The notes: generated by a model not told the origin, from the sequence alone. A stretch of DNA of 64,000 nucleotides from Chthonomonas sp. UBA1950 (GCA_002336105.1 DDEQ01000039.1:108698-172697); one strand, 5' to 3'; shown: positions 40,689-49,728, counted from the stretch's first letter. Made by a program: numbers and translations.

Positions 40689-42099
40689 TGCTCTTTGATT
40701 TTGAAGATCTCTTGCGTCTTAGTCCGCCTCGACTAGCTCCAGATGCCAACCTCTTTCCAACGGGTGGAGGAGTAGGCTGAGTCAGATTCTGATCGGATAG
40801 ATAGTCTTTACGATACTTCATCGCTGCAACGATCTCTTGCTCGAATTTAGCTAATTCTTGTGGCTCTGAGACAGCGTGGGCAACGGCGATTCTTGCTAGA
40901 ACCTCGGAAATTGGGTCCAGCTTGCCCGTGTTCACCTTGCGATCCATCAGCGTTGCGATGCCAGCTTCCGATTTGATAATATCGCCGATTCGGATAGTTG
41001 CCGGTGTTCCAGCTAAGTCAAAGTTTACGGCTTCGTCGATTGGATAGTAGAGTTTTTTAGCGGAACGGATTTGGGCCGCTTGAAAGTTCTCGCTCACGAT
41101 GCCTGCTCGCTGAAAAACAGCTATTAGCCTTTTGTCATCGATGATCTTGAGGTTTGCATCTGCGCCAATGAGTTCAGCTCCCGTAGTAGGATCGACGACG
41201 TCAAGAGATCCAAAATAGTTGACGTCTATCCCAAACTTCTGGAAATCATCATGGAATGCAGTTGGGTTGATGGACTTGTATTCCTGAAGCATGGATCCAA
41301 GCGATCCGGCTCCATCTTTTAGCGAGGCAAACTGGATGAAGCCGATCGACACAAACCCCGTGTCGTAGGTGTTCACCGCATCGAATCCACCTTCCAAAGA
41401 CGAAACGGCGCGCATGATCTTCATTTCGCTGTCAGAGCATCCAGCAAGCTTGAAAAGCTTATTGATTTGGTCGGGATCAAAGCTCTTGACCGATTTACCT
41501 TCGGAACGAGTGCCGTTAGCAAATCGATAGTAGGCACTCTTTGGGCTCCCGAGCTTTACGTTATCTGTGTAGTGAAGCGTCATGTCGTCGAACTGGATGT
41601 CATAACACATCGGCACAACGACTTCTGCAAACTTCGGCGGATTACCGACTGCCGAAAGCAAACCCGGGGGAATTGGGCCAGGTAGCGGGGGTTCTGTCAT
41701 TGCAAACGTCTTGTCAGCGACCGGAACAAGTTTGCCCACAAGAGCCATGTTTGACTTCTGGGCGATCTGAAGAGCTTCCCACCGATCTCGTTCAAGTTTT
41801 GCTTGAATCCACGCGTCCCATGATTTTTGCTCATCCGTTTGGGGAGCTTGCTCTGATGCTGGAATGAGCCAAGTCTTCTTGCCTTTGTTATAGGTCCAGA
41901 GCCAGAGTGAACCCGTGGTGGTGAGGCGAACTTGCCAGACACCTTTTTCCATTGTGTCGGAAGGGTTGCTTACCGTTAGCCGATTCGGCATCGCCCAGAA
42001 AGCCATTACCTGCTGCTTATCGATAGGAATAACTTCGTTGAGTTGCGCTCCAACCGAGCCGACAAAGCCTAATGCTAATAGAATCCCTACAGGTTTCAC
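40642..42099 (-). CDS. Exported protein with lysozyme-like domain
   Basis: This 485-residue protein starts at GTG 42099 with an excellent AGGAGG ribosome site 8 nt upstream, then a signal peptide (VGILLALGFVGSVGA). Near residues 230-300 it has a lysozyme/transglycosylase-like block, AVSSLEGGFDAVNTYDTGFVS, with the Glu placed as in SLT- or endolysin-type cores. The rest is unlike families I know; the C-terminus is very basic (RRKRSSKSKSTK). It may act on peptidoglycan. The end overlaps the VOC gene by 47 nt. Confidence 0.6.
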   Translation of the reverse strand: MKPVGILLALGFVGSVGAQLNEVIPIDKQQVMAFWAMPNRLTVSNPSDTMEKGVWQVRLTTTGSLWLWTYNKGKKTWLIPASEQAPQTDEQKSWDAWIQAKLERDRWEALQIAQKSNMALVGKLVPVADKTFAMTEPPLPGPIPPGLLSAVGNPPKFAEVVVPMCYDIQFDDMTLHYTDNVKLGSPKSAYYRFANGTRSEGKSVKSFDPDQINKLFKLAGCSDSEMKIMRAVSSLEGGFDAVNTYDTGFVSIGFIQFASLKDGAGSLGSMLQEYKSINPTAFHDDFQKFGIDVNYFGSLDVVDPTTGAELIGADANLKIIDDKRLIAVFQRAGIVSENFQAAQIRSAKKLYYPIDEAVNFDLAGTPATIRIGDIIKSEAGIATLMDRKVNTGKLDPISEVLARIAVAHAVSEPQELAKFEQEIVAAMKYRKDYLSDQNLTQPTPPPVGKRLASGASRGGLRRKRSSKSKSTKSLRTSQLRSHQGL

Positions 42100-42141
42100 A
42101 GACGTGCCCTCCTGGCAAATGTAATGTTACTCCACAAAGGC

Positions 42142-42513
42142 TTAGCAAAGGGCAAGTGAAACGGATCGATCTACGTAGGAGTGATGCGCTTTTAATACAT
42201 GAATCGCGCCAGATGTTTTACTCCACACTATTTCCTCGCGGTTCATAAAGCTTGTGAAGACAAGAGCACCGTCTTTGGTCTTCGACCATTTGGGGTCTCC
42301 GATGCCTGTTCGAACGAGTAAGTACATTCCCGGTGGAATAAGGGCTTCATCAGGGATTGCGAAAGCGAACTCAGACAAATCTCCTGAGATGATCGCATCT
42401 TCCGCCAACAAGACGTGGCCACGAATATTGACCCTCATGTTGCCGTGATTTTGTAGCAGGATGAATTCCTGCTCTGGGTTCGTATGGCGCTGGATTCCCA
42501 CAATGCGTATCAT
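42142..42513 (-). CDS. Lamin-tail-like (LTD-like) small protein
   Basis: I prefer ATG 42513, 3 codons inside a GTG-started frame, because GGTGGG lies 5 nt upstream. The 123-residue product is beta-rich: EQEFILLQNHGNMRVNIRG, LIPPGMYLLVRTGIG and a final IHVLKAHHSYV, resembling bacterial lamin-tail domains. No signal peptide is seen. Role unknown. Confidence 0.55.
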   Translation of the reverse strand: MIRIVGIQRHTNPEQEFILLQNHGNMRVNIRGHVLLAEDAIISGDLSEFAFAIPDEALIPPGMYLLVRTGIGDPKWSKTKDGALVFTSFMNREEIVWSKTSGAIHVLKAHHSYVDRSVSLALC

Positions 42514-42604
42514 CTTTCCCACCCGGATGAATTAGCCGATTATGTGTCTAAAAAGACGTAGTTGCAAGGGGAAAGTTGTCAGAAGACGTATATATTGTGC
42601 GAAG

Positions 42605-43054
42605 TTAATCTTCAGATAACCGCGCAAGGTTACGAATCACCTTTTTGAGGACCGCTTGCGCCGCATCGAGCTCTACTTGCGGAATGTCAGCGATCATATC
42701 TCGCTCAACAGCTTTAATGGTCCGCAGTATTTTTACTAGTGTCTTTGATCCTTTCTCCGATAGTCTCAAGAGCTTGGATCGACGGTCCGTTTGATCCGGT
42801 ATTTGTTCGAGTAATCCATCGGTTACCGCTTGGCGGACGGCCTCTGAAAGTGATGCTGCCGCAATTCCGAGTCGTCTTGCGACCTCGATCTGCGTCGAGC
42901 GGCCCCCGGATGCTCTAACAGCGGAGAGAAGATCAAACATCGACAATGTGAGACCAGCACTCACAAGATGGGGCCGAACTGCCTCGGTGAGCAGCTCATT
43001 GACCAGACTCGCCTGGGCTGAAATCGAGTTTGCCAAATCATCGGTAGGATTCAT
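42605..43054 (-). CDS. MarR-family transcriptional regulator
   Basis: This 149-residue protein has the MarR winged helix: a helical N-terminus (LTLSMFDLLSAVRASGGRS), TQIEVARRLGIAAASLSEAV as the HTH and the LRLSEKGSKTL wing. It follows the ADP-ribosylglycohydrolase gene by 18 nt on the same strand. Its ATG lies within a perfect 18-bp inverted repeat that is a plausible autoregulatory operator. The ligand is unknown. Confidence 0.88.
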   Translation of the reverse strand: MNPTDDLANSISAQASLVNELLTEAVRPHLVSAGLTLSMFDLLSAVRASGGRSTQIEVARRLGIAAASLSEAVRQAVTDGLLEQIPDQTDRRSKLLRLSEKGSKTLVKILRTIKAVERDMIADIPQVELDAAQAVLKKVIRNLARLSED

Positions 43055-43078
43055 TCGGTCACCGAATGAATCCTACCG
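43042..43078 (-). promoter_or_regulatory. Perfect 18-bp inverted repeat over the marR start
   Basis: Arms 43042-43059 and 43061-43078 are exact complements around one central base (43060). The marR start codon (43052-43054) lies in one arm and the stop of the preceding gene (43073-43075) in the other. It is a MarR-type operator candidate or a strong intercistronic hairpin. Confidence 0.7.
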
Positions 43079-45118
43079 GATTTCGCCTACTGAAACGCTA
43101 TCGTAGGCCGCACGGCCCTCGGTTAAGATGAGTCCAACCGCTCCATTACGTAGCGGTGTCTCATTGTCTATGGTAGAAAGACACAAAACACCATCAAGAT
43201 AGGCAAGCAATTGGTTGTCTTCGATGGCTAAACGAAGGTTGTGTGTTTCACCGAGTTTCCAGTCAATGGGGGCTTCTGCAAGAATGGCCTCTTGATTCAG
43301 ACATTTGACGATCTGTAAGCCTTTATCGCGACAGAGAAGCAGGGCGTAGTATCTACGCATTCCTTGCACACGGACAGCGATCCCGGCGCGAGACGCCATG
43401 TGTGGGGTCACTTCCGCTTCAAATGTATAGTTAGTCCAGTTTCTCGTTCCCTGAATGAAGAGCCCGGTTCCTTCGTTTTGAACAAGTCGATACTCATCTT
43501 CGCCCCAAGGGATGATGTCACTAATACCCTTGACCCAGGCTTCTCGATAGATTGGCGACGGGAGCCTATTGAAGGTGACGGTCGGAGTTCCGTCCCAGGT
43601 CAGCCGGTCCAGCGATACAGAACTATCGATTTCTGCCTGAATCTGTAGACCAACCGAACAAATTGGCGCACCGCCTACATCCGGGATGTCCCACGAAAGG
43701 TTGATTGATTCGTTTGCAGGTAGAGACTTGAGCGGCCCACAAATGAGTTTTGTTTCCACTTCAGAGGTCAGAACCTGAATACACAGACTAGCTTTCACGG
43801 CTTTGGATGCTTGAATAGTCGCTGTGACTGTCTGTCCTGGGTACAAAGTCGGGGAAGCATATAAGCCGTAACCTTGCGTCTTGTGTGTTGCAGCCTCCGC
43901 AGGGAAAGTCTCCGTCAACACTGTCGTCTGTCCTGTTGGAGCCTCAATGAGGAGTTCGCCGCTAGAGTTACTCAGCTTTGCTGTCGATTGGAAACCTTGA
44001 ACTGAGTGAGGAAATGCGAAGTTGAATTTCGCTCCATTCTTAGGTGTCAAGTACTCAAAGCCGCGAATCTTCCGAGCAGCTTTGACGATCTCAAGAGTCT
44101 CGGTGACGGCGTCTGAAACGCACCTACCACCATCTGCGGTCGGGATGTAGAGTCTGTCAGCGATTGGCCCAAGCCAATCTGGTCCTGCCAGAATCCCTTC
44201 CATCCCAAGCAGAATGCCGAGAATACACCCAACATTTCCAGAGTTGCAGTCTGTGTCCCAGCCGCAAGTGTTTGCGATCATTAGGCCGCGCTGGAAGTTT
44301 CCGTTCGAGTGCAGAAGAGCATGGATCACAATTGCATGGTTTGGGATGATGTGACAGTTTCCGCCGTACTTGTCATATCCATACTTTGCCTCAATCTTGT
44401 GGAATCCGTCTTGCCAGGACAGTCCTTCTGCATACCAATCTCTGAGATCCTGAATCAGCTCATAGGTCACCGAATCTTTCGGAATGAACTGAATGGCAGC
44501 ATCAAGAATGAGGTCAAGGTTCTTTTCTGAAAAGGCGAGGGCCTCTATTGCGGCAATGATCTGCGCTCCGTAGATCGCTTCGCCATCATGACTGACGCTG
44601 GCGGCACGTTTCGCAAAATCAACGGCTGATTCGGGGTCATCGGGACAAATCATGCCCCAGCCATCAATGAAAATTTGGCTGCCGATTTGCTCCGACACCA
44701 CTTTGCTGTTCACTTCAGCAGAACCACTTTGCGGCGCAGGTATCCCGTTCTTCATTCGCAGATAGGCGGTGTGCTCCGTAGACATTCCGAGCCCGCCCCA
44801 CCAAAGGACGGTTCGTTCTTCGATGAGGTAGTTCATCCATGTCTCGCCTATTTGACGAGCGGTGATATCGGGATCGTAATCGTTATCCTCAAGGGCCCTT
44901 AAAAAGGTGAAAGTGCCCGAGATATCGTCGTCAGTGACCACCAGGGGGTGACCCAATCGGTCGTGTACGTAGTAATTGACTTCGCCGAGCTTTTCAAGTA
45001 TCTCTCGATAGGGCCACCCTTCGAAAGGTCGACCGAGATACACGCCAATGATCTTTCCAAGAACACCTGCATAGACCGAGAGGTCGTAGTCTTTTGGCAA
45101 AGATGAATTGAGGCGCAT
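43073..45118 (-). CDS. ADP-ribosylglycohydrolase-fold protein with C-terminal beta-sandwich
   Basis: This 681-residue protein has residues 1-360 as an ADP-ribosylglycohydrolase-type domain: GVLGKIIGVYLGRPFEGW, the metal motif DDDISGTFTF near 62-71, and NTCGWDTDCNSGNVGCILG carrying the second metal site. From about 400 it is beta-rich and ends with a concanavalin-like/DUF1080-type domain (GTGLFIQGTRNWTNYTFEAE). Such fusions occur in glycan-related enzymes, so the substrate may be a sugar derivative rather than ADP-ribosyl protein. A TAACCT box is 6 nt upstream of the ATG, and marR follows. Confidence 0.85.
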   Translation of the reverse strand: MRLNSSLPKDYDLSVYAGVLGKIIGVYLGRPFEGWPYREILEKLGEVNYYVHDRLGHPLVVTDDDISGTFTFLRALEDNDYDPDITARQIGETWMNYLIEERTVLWWGGLGMSTEHTAYLRMKNGIPAPQSGSAEVNSKVVSEQIGSQIFIDGWGMICPDDPESAVDFAKRAASVSHDGEAIYGAQIIAAIEALAFSEKNLDLILDAAIQFIPKDSVTYELIQDLRDWYAEGLSWQDGFHKIEAKYGYDKYGGNCHIIPNHAIVIHALLHSNGNFQRGLMIANTCGWDTDCNSGNVGCILGILLGMEGILAGPDWLGPIADRLYIPTADGGRCVSDAVTETLEIVKAARKIRGFEYLTPKNGAKFNFAFPHSVQGFQSTAKLSNSSGELLIEAPTGQTTVLTETFPAEAATHKTQGYGLYASPTLYPGQTVTATIQASKAVKASLCIQVLTSEVETKLICGPLKSLPANESINLSWDIPDVGGAPICSVGLQIQAEIDSSVSLDRLTWDGTPTVTFNRLPSPIYREAWVKGISDIIPWGEDEYRLVQNEGTGLFIQGTRNWTNYTFEAEVTPHMASRAGIAVRVQGMRRYYALLLCRDKGLQIVKCLNQEAILAEAPIDWKLGETHNLRLAIEDNQLLAYLDGVLCLSTIDNETPLRNGAVGLILTEGRAAYDSVSVGEIR

Positions 45119-45192
45119 TTGCGTAGGTTACACTGCTGAGCAGGGGATTGGGGAACTACCTGAAAAGAGGGGCCGTTTCAACAGGAGAACAA

Positions 45193-46017
45193 ATGAGTCA
45201 AGAGTTAGAACCTCAGCCAGAGGCATTTGAACCGAAGGAATCGTTTTGGCAGCAATTCGGTTTGCCGCTCGGAATGGCAGGGGTGGTTGTCACCATTCTT
45301 GCGGTTGTTTTATTAAAGCGGCAGGCCCAGCCTCAACCACTTTTACCACCTCCGAATCTGAAGGTTACTCCTCAAACTATTCAAGAGTCGAACCTAAACA
45401 ATCCTCATTTGCTAGCCAAAACGGACAAGCCAAAAGAGGCGACTGAGACTAATCCGAATGAGGCGAAACCCTCAATTCCACTGGCTAAACCGCAGGAAGA
45501 TCCAAAAGCCAAGGAGAATCCAAAGGTTCCGAGTGATGCGCAAATCAATAGTCTGCCGCCTCTGCCAAACATATCGGGGAGTTTGCCACCTATGTCCCCG
45601 GGAGTGATCACTTCTGCGGATGCCAACTCGATGATCAAGCTTGAAAATGATGTTCGCAAGCTGGCGTCTGACTACGATGCTCGTATCCCAACTGTGACAA
45701 ACGCTGGAAAAGGTCGGCGCGTTTTGACTTTGGTTGTTGACGAGTCGAAAGCATCTTCTCTTGTCTCTAAGATGCGGAATTTGGTTGGCCCGCTTGGCAA
45801 TATATCTGAGCCATACGACTCGGATTCTGACAACGCTGTTGCGACTCAATCAAAAAAGAAACTGAACGATCTCAGGGTGGAACGCGCCAAGCTTTTGGTG
45901 GACTTTTATCCCGATGCGCCGGTAATCAAAGATCTAGATCGTCAGATATCAACCCAAGAACAGGTTGTGATGACTTCTCCAAGATCTCAAAGAATTTCGG
46001 TGACTTTAGGAAACTAG
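45193..46017 (+). CDS. Membrane-anchored partner of an ECF sigma factor
   Basis: Start at ATG 45193, with an AGGAG ribosome site and MSQELEPQ. The 274-residue protein has a cytoplasmic N-terminus, one helix near 26-45 (GMAGVVVTILAVVLLKR), a long Pro/Lys-rich linker and a folded end with LASDYDARIPTVTNAGKGRR and a coiled segment (KKLNDLRVERAKLL), which loosely resembles the DUF4349 fold. It is the first gene of a three-gene operon with the sigma factor and a membrane anti-sigma-like protein, so it may help sense or relay envelope signals. Confidence 0.6.
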   Translation: MSQELEPQPEAFEPKESFWQQFGLPLGMAGVVVTILAVVLLKRQAQPQPLLPPPNLKVTPQTIQESNLNNPHLLAKTDKPKEATETNPNEAKPSIPLAKPQEDPKAKENPKVPSDAQINSLPPLPNISGSLPPMSPGVITSADANSMIKLENDVRKLASDYDARIPTVTNAGKGRRVLTLVVDESKASSLVSKMRNLVGPLGNISEPYDSDSDNAVATQSKKKLNDLRVERAKLLVDFYPDAPVIKDLDRQISTQEQVVMTSPRSQRISVTLGN

Positions 46018-46073
46018 TTGAACGAAAAATCGAGAGCGGATCACCTATTTGGGTCTTGGTTTTAGAGGGCGAT

Positions 46074-46574
46074 ATGCAACGCATTGATGAAGAGCGAGCA
46101 AGTATTGATAAGCTTGTCCGAGATCACTATGCGTTGGTCTACAAATTTTGTGTCAGGCGAATTGGCAAAGATCGAGCTGAAGACGCCGCCCAAGAAACCT
46201 TTTTGACCGTTCAAAAAGTCTTACCAAAATTTCGCGGTGACTCCTCTGTGACGTCGTGGATTCTGGGTATCGCCCATAACGAATGTCGAAGAGTTTGCCG
46301 TAAGGAGAAGCTAGAACCGTGTACCTTACAGATCGATGTACCTTATCACGGAATAGGCGAAAGAGACATGGTTGATCGCGAAGCACTCCGTATCGCGATG
46401 GAATCGTTGTCTCCGGAACATCGTGAGGTGATTTATCTTCATGAGTTAGAGGGGTTGACCTACGAAGAAGCGGCTCTGATCCTGAATGTCCCGCCGGGCA
46501 CTGTGAAATCGCGTATTCACCACGCATTTCAGAATCTCCGCCGTGCGCTTTATCCCCTAGGTTTAGAAGCATGA
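46074..46574 (+). CDS. ECF (sigma-70 family) RNA polymerase sigma factor
   Basis: ATG 46074 (AGAGGG ribosome site) gives a 166-residue protein with sigma region 2 (DHYALVYKFCVRRIGKDRAEDAAQETFL, GDSSVTSWILGIAHNECRR) and region 4 (LSPEHREVIYLHELEGLTYE, GTVKSRIHHAFQNLRRAL). It directs RNA polymerase to stress-type promoters when released from its anti-sigma. The stop overlaps the next start by 4 nt (ATGA). Confidence 0.95.
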   Translation: MQRIDEERASIDKLVRDHYALVYKFCVRRIGKDRAEDAAQETFLTVQKVLPKFRGDSSVTSWILGIAHNECRRVCRKEKLEPCTLQIDVPYHGIGERDMVDREALRIAMESLSPEHREVIYLHELEGLTYEEAALILNVPPGTVKSRIHHAFQNLRRALYPLGLEA

Positions 46575-47305
46575 ATCCGATGAAAGACGAGTTAAAAGCC
46601 TATATAGATGGCGAGCTGACTACTTCTGAAGCTCGTACGGTTGAGGCTGCGCTTCGGGAAGACCCACTCTTATCTGAAGAACTAGAGCAAATTCGCGAGT
46701 TAGGGGATTCGATTCGTCGGTTAGAATCTATCGAAGTCATAGGCTATGAAAAGACGTTAAAAGCAATTCAGTCTCGACGTGCGAATTGGAAAGGGCGACT
46801 CGGACTCGGATTTGCTTGGGCAGGCGGGCTTTGCGCTCTTGCCCTGACGCTTGTTACGATGATGCCGAATCAGGGAACGAATGCTAGGCTGCAGGCTACG
46901 AACGCATCATTTGAGAGCCTGGAAAGGGCCAAGGCTCCTGAAGCAGCATCTGCTTCTGCACCTCTCATCGAGTTCAGCCATTCGAAAGATAAAGCTGTTG
47001 TTACGGAAAAGTCTGCGCGATACCGCCAAAAGGTAGTTTCTGCCAAACCCGCTCTTAGCGATGCAAAGCCGGTTATCTTCTATGTTTCTGATCTCAGCCA
47101 AACGTGCGAGAGAATTGAAAGCTTCGTCCTGAAAAGCGGTGGTCAATATATTTTCCGAGATTCAGGAAAAGGCTCGCCGGTCAAGCTTGTGATACAGCTT
47201 CCCGAAAGCAAATTGAGTTCTATGCGTGCTGAGTTGAAGGAGTTAAATATCGAATTGAAAGATCAGTTAACCTCGCCAATCACGCTTTGGCTTAGCTCTC
47301 AATAG
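46571..47305 (+). CDS. Anti-sigma-factor-like membrane protein
   Basis: This 244-residue protein has an N-terminal helical anti-sigma-type domain (DELKAYIDGELTTSEARTVE) without the Cys/His zinc motif, one membrane helix at about 84-104 (LGLGFAWAGGLCALALTLV) and an extracytoplasmic alpha/beta domain near 150-244 (FYVSDLSQTCERIESFVLKSG) that resembles the folded end of the product at 45193-46017. The overlap with the sigma gene supports its role as the sigma's binder. Confidence 0.8.
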   Translation: MNPMKDELKAYIDGELTTSEARTVEAALREDPLLSEELEQIRELGDSIRRLESIEVIGYEKTLKAIQSRRANWKGRLGLGFAWAGGLCALALTLVTMMPNQGTNARLQATNASFESLERAKAPEAASASAPLIEFSHSKDKAVVTEKSARYRQKVVSAKPALSDAKPVIFYVSDLSQTCERIESFVLKSGGQYIFRDSGKGSPVKLVIQLPESKLSSMRAELKELNIELKDQLTSPITLWLSSQ

Positions 47306-47329
47306 GCTGAAATCGTTCAAACTGTTCGA

Positions 47330-47764
47330 ATGCGCGCTATAGTCCAGCGAGTGACTTCGGGTGAGGTCATCGTTGATGGTGAGGTTGTTGGAGCCTGTGG
47401 AAAAGGGCTCGTCTTGCTGGTGGGTATTCACCGAGACGACACTGAAACGAACGGTGAGAAACTCGCAGAACGATTAGCGAATCTACGAATCTTCAATGAC
47501 GAGGCAGGGAAGATGAATCTTTCGCTTCTGGATGTCAATGGCGAGGTCCTCGCGATCTCCAACTTCACGGTTTTTGGCGATGCTTCAAGCAGGAGGCCCA
47601 GCTTTACGGCATCTGCGCCTTATGAAAAAGGAAAAACCCTCTTTGAAGCGTTTGTGGCTGCGCTTCAAAAGAAGGTTCGGAAAGTTGAGACCGGTGTGTT
47701 TGGGGCCGACATGGAAGTCAAGCTTTCCAATGACGGCCCGGTCACTCTAGTGGTCGATTGTTAG
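47330..47764 (+). CDS. dtd: D-aminoacyl-tRNA deacylase
   Basis: DTD recycles mischarged D-aminoacyl-tRNAs. The 144-residue protein starts with the conserved MRAIVQRVTSGEVIVDGE and has LLVGIHRDD, NFTVFGDASSRRPSF (the usual SQFTL...GRRPSF region) and the C-terminal NDGPVTL, whose Gly-Pro sits in the cross-subunit active site. It is complete and typical. It is tail-to-tail with the SPFH gene, overlapping its stop by 4 nt. Confidence 0.95.
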   Translation: MRAIVQRVTSGEVIVDGEVVGACGKGLVLLVGIHRDDTETNGEKLAERLANLRIFNDEAGKMNLSLLDVNGEVLAISNFTVFGDASSRRPSFTASAPYEKGKTLFEAFVAALQKKVRKVETGVFGADMEVKLSNDGPVTLVVDC

Positions 47765-49728
47765 ACTTCCGGGGTTGGCGTCGGAGCCGCTGACGAACTA
47801 GGCGTCTTTGGTTCCTCTGGCTTTCGAGATTGAATCATTTGCAGTAACTGCATACCCATCAAACCTGTCAAGCTAGCTTCCGCCGCGTCGCCACCGTTGA
47901 CGACAAGGTCTGGGATGACCTTGATTTTGCCCTTGGCAATCTCCTCGGTGATCTTGTACTTGGTAAAGTTGTCCATGCCCATTGCCTTCACCTGAAGTTC
48001 ATAAGCTTCAGCTGTGGATTTACCAATAGCCATGATCTTTTCAGCTTCGGCAAGACCGGTCTTCGAGATACGCTCGGCTTCTGCAACGGCGTTCATCTTG
48101 GTGTATTCCGCCTGAGCGGCACCCTTTGCCTTCGTTGCTTCAGCTTCGGCATTGGCGCGCATCTTCATCGCTTCAGATTCGGCGTTGACTTGAAGTTTCA
48201 AGCTAGCAGCATCACCTTCTGCCTTTTTAACGGTTGCGTCCGCTGTGCGTTGAGAGATTTCGACACTCTGCTGAGCTTTAACGATCTCTCGTTGCATGTC
48301 AGCAATAGCCGTTTCCTTTTCTACGCCTTGGCGCTTTTCTTGCGCCATTCGCTGATTCTCGTAGGTCTTCTCTTCTTCTTGAGCGATCTTTCGGTCGGTC
48401 AGGGTCTTCATCAGAGCTTCCGGCGGAACGATGTCGCCGATGAGCGTATCAACCGCGTTCACGTTGTACTCATCAAGCACTTCTCGAATATGATCTTTTG
48501 CCGCCGACTGTCGTTCCTTACGGGTCGAAAGGAAGCTAATGACGTCGCTATCCTGGGCCGAGTTTCGGAAATAGTTGCCGATAGTCGGTTCAAGAACCTG
48601 CGAAACAAGGTTGGTCATACTGCCAAATCGAGCGATCACCTTCGGAGCTTCGGTTGCTGGAATGTGAATAATCTGCGCAACGTCTAGGTTGAACGGGAAG
48701 CCGTCTTTCGAACGAACCGTGATCGTGCTGAGGTTCTTATCGAGGTTATGCGCTTCGCTTCGAGCGTTCGCCCAGTTCAAAACGAGGTTGGTCGTTGGGA
48801 CAAGCTCAACCTTCATCGTATAGATGTTGATCGGATATTTGCCCGGGCCAAGTGGTTCCATCCAAACGCCTCGGAAGCCTTTCTCGACAATGTTTCCGTG
48901 TTTGAACTGTTCGCCTGTTAGGTCTTTGCCATCTTCACCAATGTAGGAGATGACAACTCCAACGTGGCCGATTGGAACGTCGGTCATCGGGATTGTTTCA
49001 ATCTGAAATGCCCAAGGGTTGATGAAGTAACTACCTGCCAGCATGACGCGTGGCTGAAGACCTCGGTTTCCTCCGGCTTGAAGGAATCCATCGACGTCTT
49101 GGAAGTTGTTATGCCCCTCAACGTTCTCACCAGCAATTTGCCCTGGCCTGATCGGATGCCCGTCGAGCGCCGTAACAATACCGATCATGTTCTCTTTAAC
49201 CACCGTGATATCGGTCATGGTGACGTTGAACGCTAAGGTGTTGATACGATATGTACCGCTTGTGAGGATTCTTGTTTGGCGACCTTTCTGGCCACCTGCT
49301 TCAAGAAATAATCCGGCGTCTTGGAAGTTGTCGCATTCGACTCTGCGACCGAGGATGTTTCCCGTCGGTAGTTCGGCACCATCGTTAGCGAGAACCAAGC
49401 CCACTTTTCCTTCGGGAACGACGGTAAAAGGTTGCATCGTGACCGAAAACTGCCACGGCCACATCATCCAGTAGAGGCCAGGTGCAAGTGTCGAAGCCTG
49501 AATACCAGCCTCGCCTTTTGTCGCCAAAATGCGCCCATCGGGAAGTTTCTTGAACTTGCCAAGCAAGACGAATTTCTTCGTGACGAGTCCGATTCGGTTT
49601 TCTGGCACGATTACCATGCCCAAAACCAAGCGTAATATCGGCTTGAAAAAGACGATGCAGAGAATAGGAATGAGCACCCACCAATACTTCAGAATTTCTT
49701 CTGGGGCGCTCGTTTGTGCAATCAGCAT
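47761..49728 (-). CDS. Large SPFH/band-7 (flotillin-like) protein with N-terminal repeats
   Basis: This 655-residue protein begins with a membrane hairpin or anchor (WWVLIPILCIVFFKPILRLVLGMVIV) and then at least three ~80-residue repeats of the pattern xLxxGxYxINPxxFxVxxxxxxxVxxxxIGxV...NFQDxxxFLxAGGxxGxQxR. An SPFH domain with the TITVRSKDGFPFNLDV strand follows at about 290-420. A long coiled coil (ERQSAAKDHIREVLDEYNVN, then many EAxAKAE-type turns) ends in a Pro/Thr-rich tail. Likely a membrane scaffold. Confidence 0.85.
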   Translation of the reverse strand: MLIAQTSAPEEILKYWWVLIPILCIVFFKPILRLVLGMVIVPENRIGLVTKKFVLLGKFKKLPDGRILATKGEAGIQASTLAPGLYWMMWPWQFSVTMQPFTVVPEGKVGLVLANDGAELPTGNILGRRVECDNFQDAGLFLEAGGQKGRQTRILTSGTYRINTLAFNVTMTDITVVKENMIGIVTALDGHPIRPGQIAGENVEGHNNFQDVDGFLQAGGNRGLQPRVMLAGSYFINPWAFQIETIPMTDVPIGHVGVVISYIGEDGKDLTGEQFKHGNIVEKGFRGVWMEPLGPGKYPINIYTMKVELVPTTNLVLNWANARSEAHNLDKNLSTITVRSKDGFPFNLDVAQIIHIPATEAPKVIARFGSMTNLVSQVLEPTIGNYFRNSAQDSDVISFLSTRKERQSAAKDHIREVLDEYNVNAVDTLIGDIVPPEALMKTLTDRKIAQEEEKTYENQRMAQEKRQGVEKETAIADMQREIVKAQQSVEISQRTADATVKKAEGDAASLKLQVNAESEAMKMRANAEAEATKAKGAAQAEYTKMNAVAEAERISKTGLAEAEKIMAIGKSTAEAYELQVKAMGMDNFTKYKITEEIAKGKIKVIPDLVVNGGDAAEASLTGLMGMQLLQMIQSRKPEEPKTPSSSAAPTPTPEV

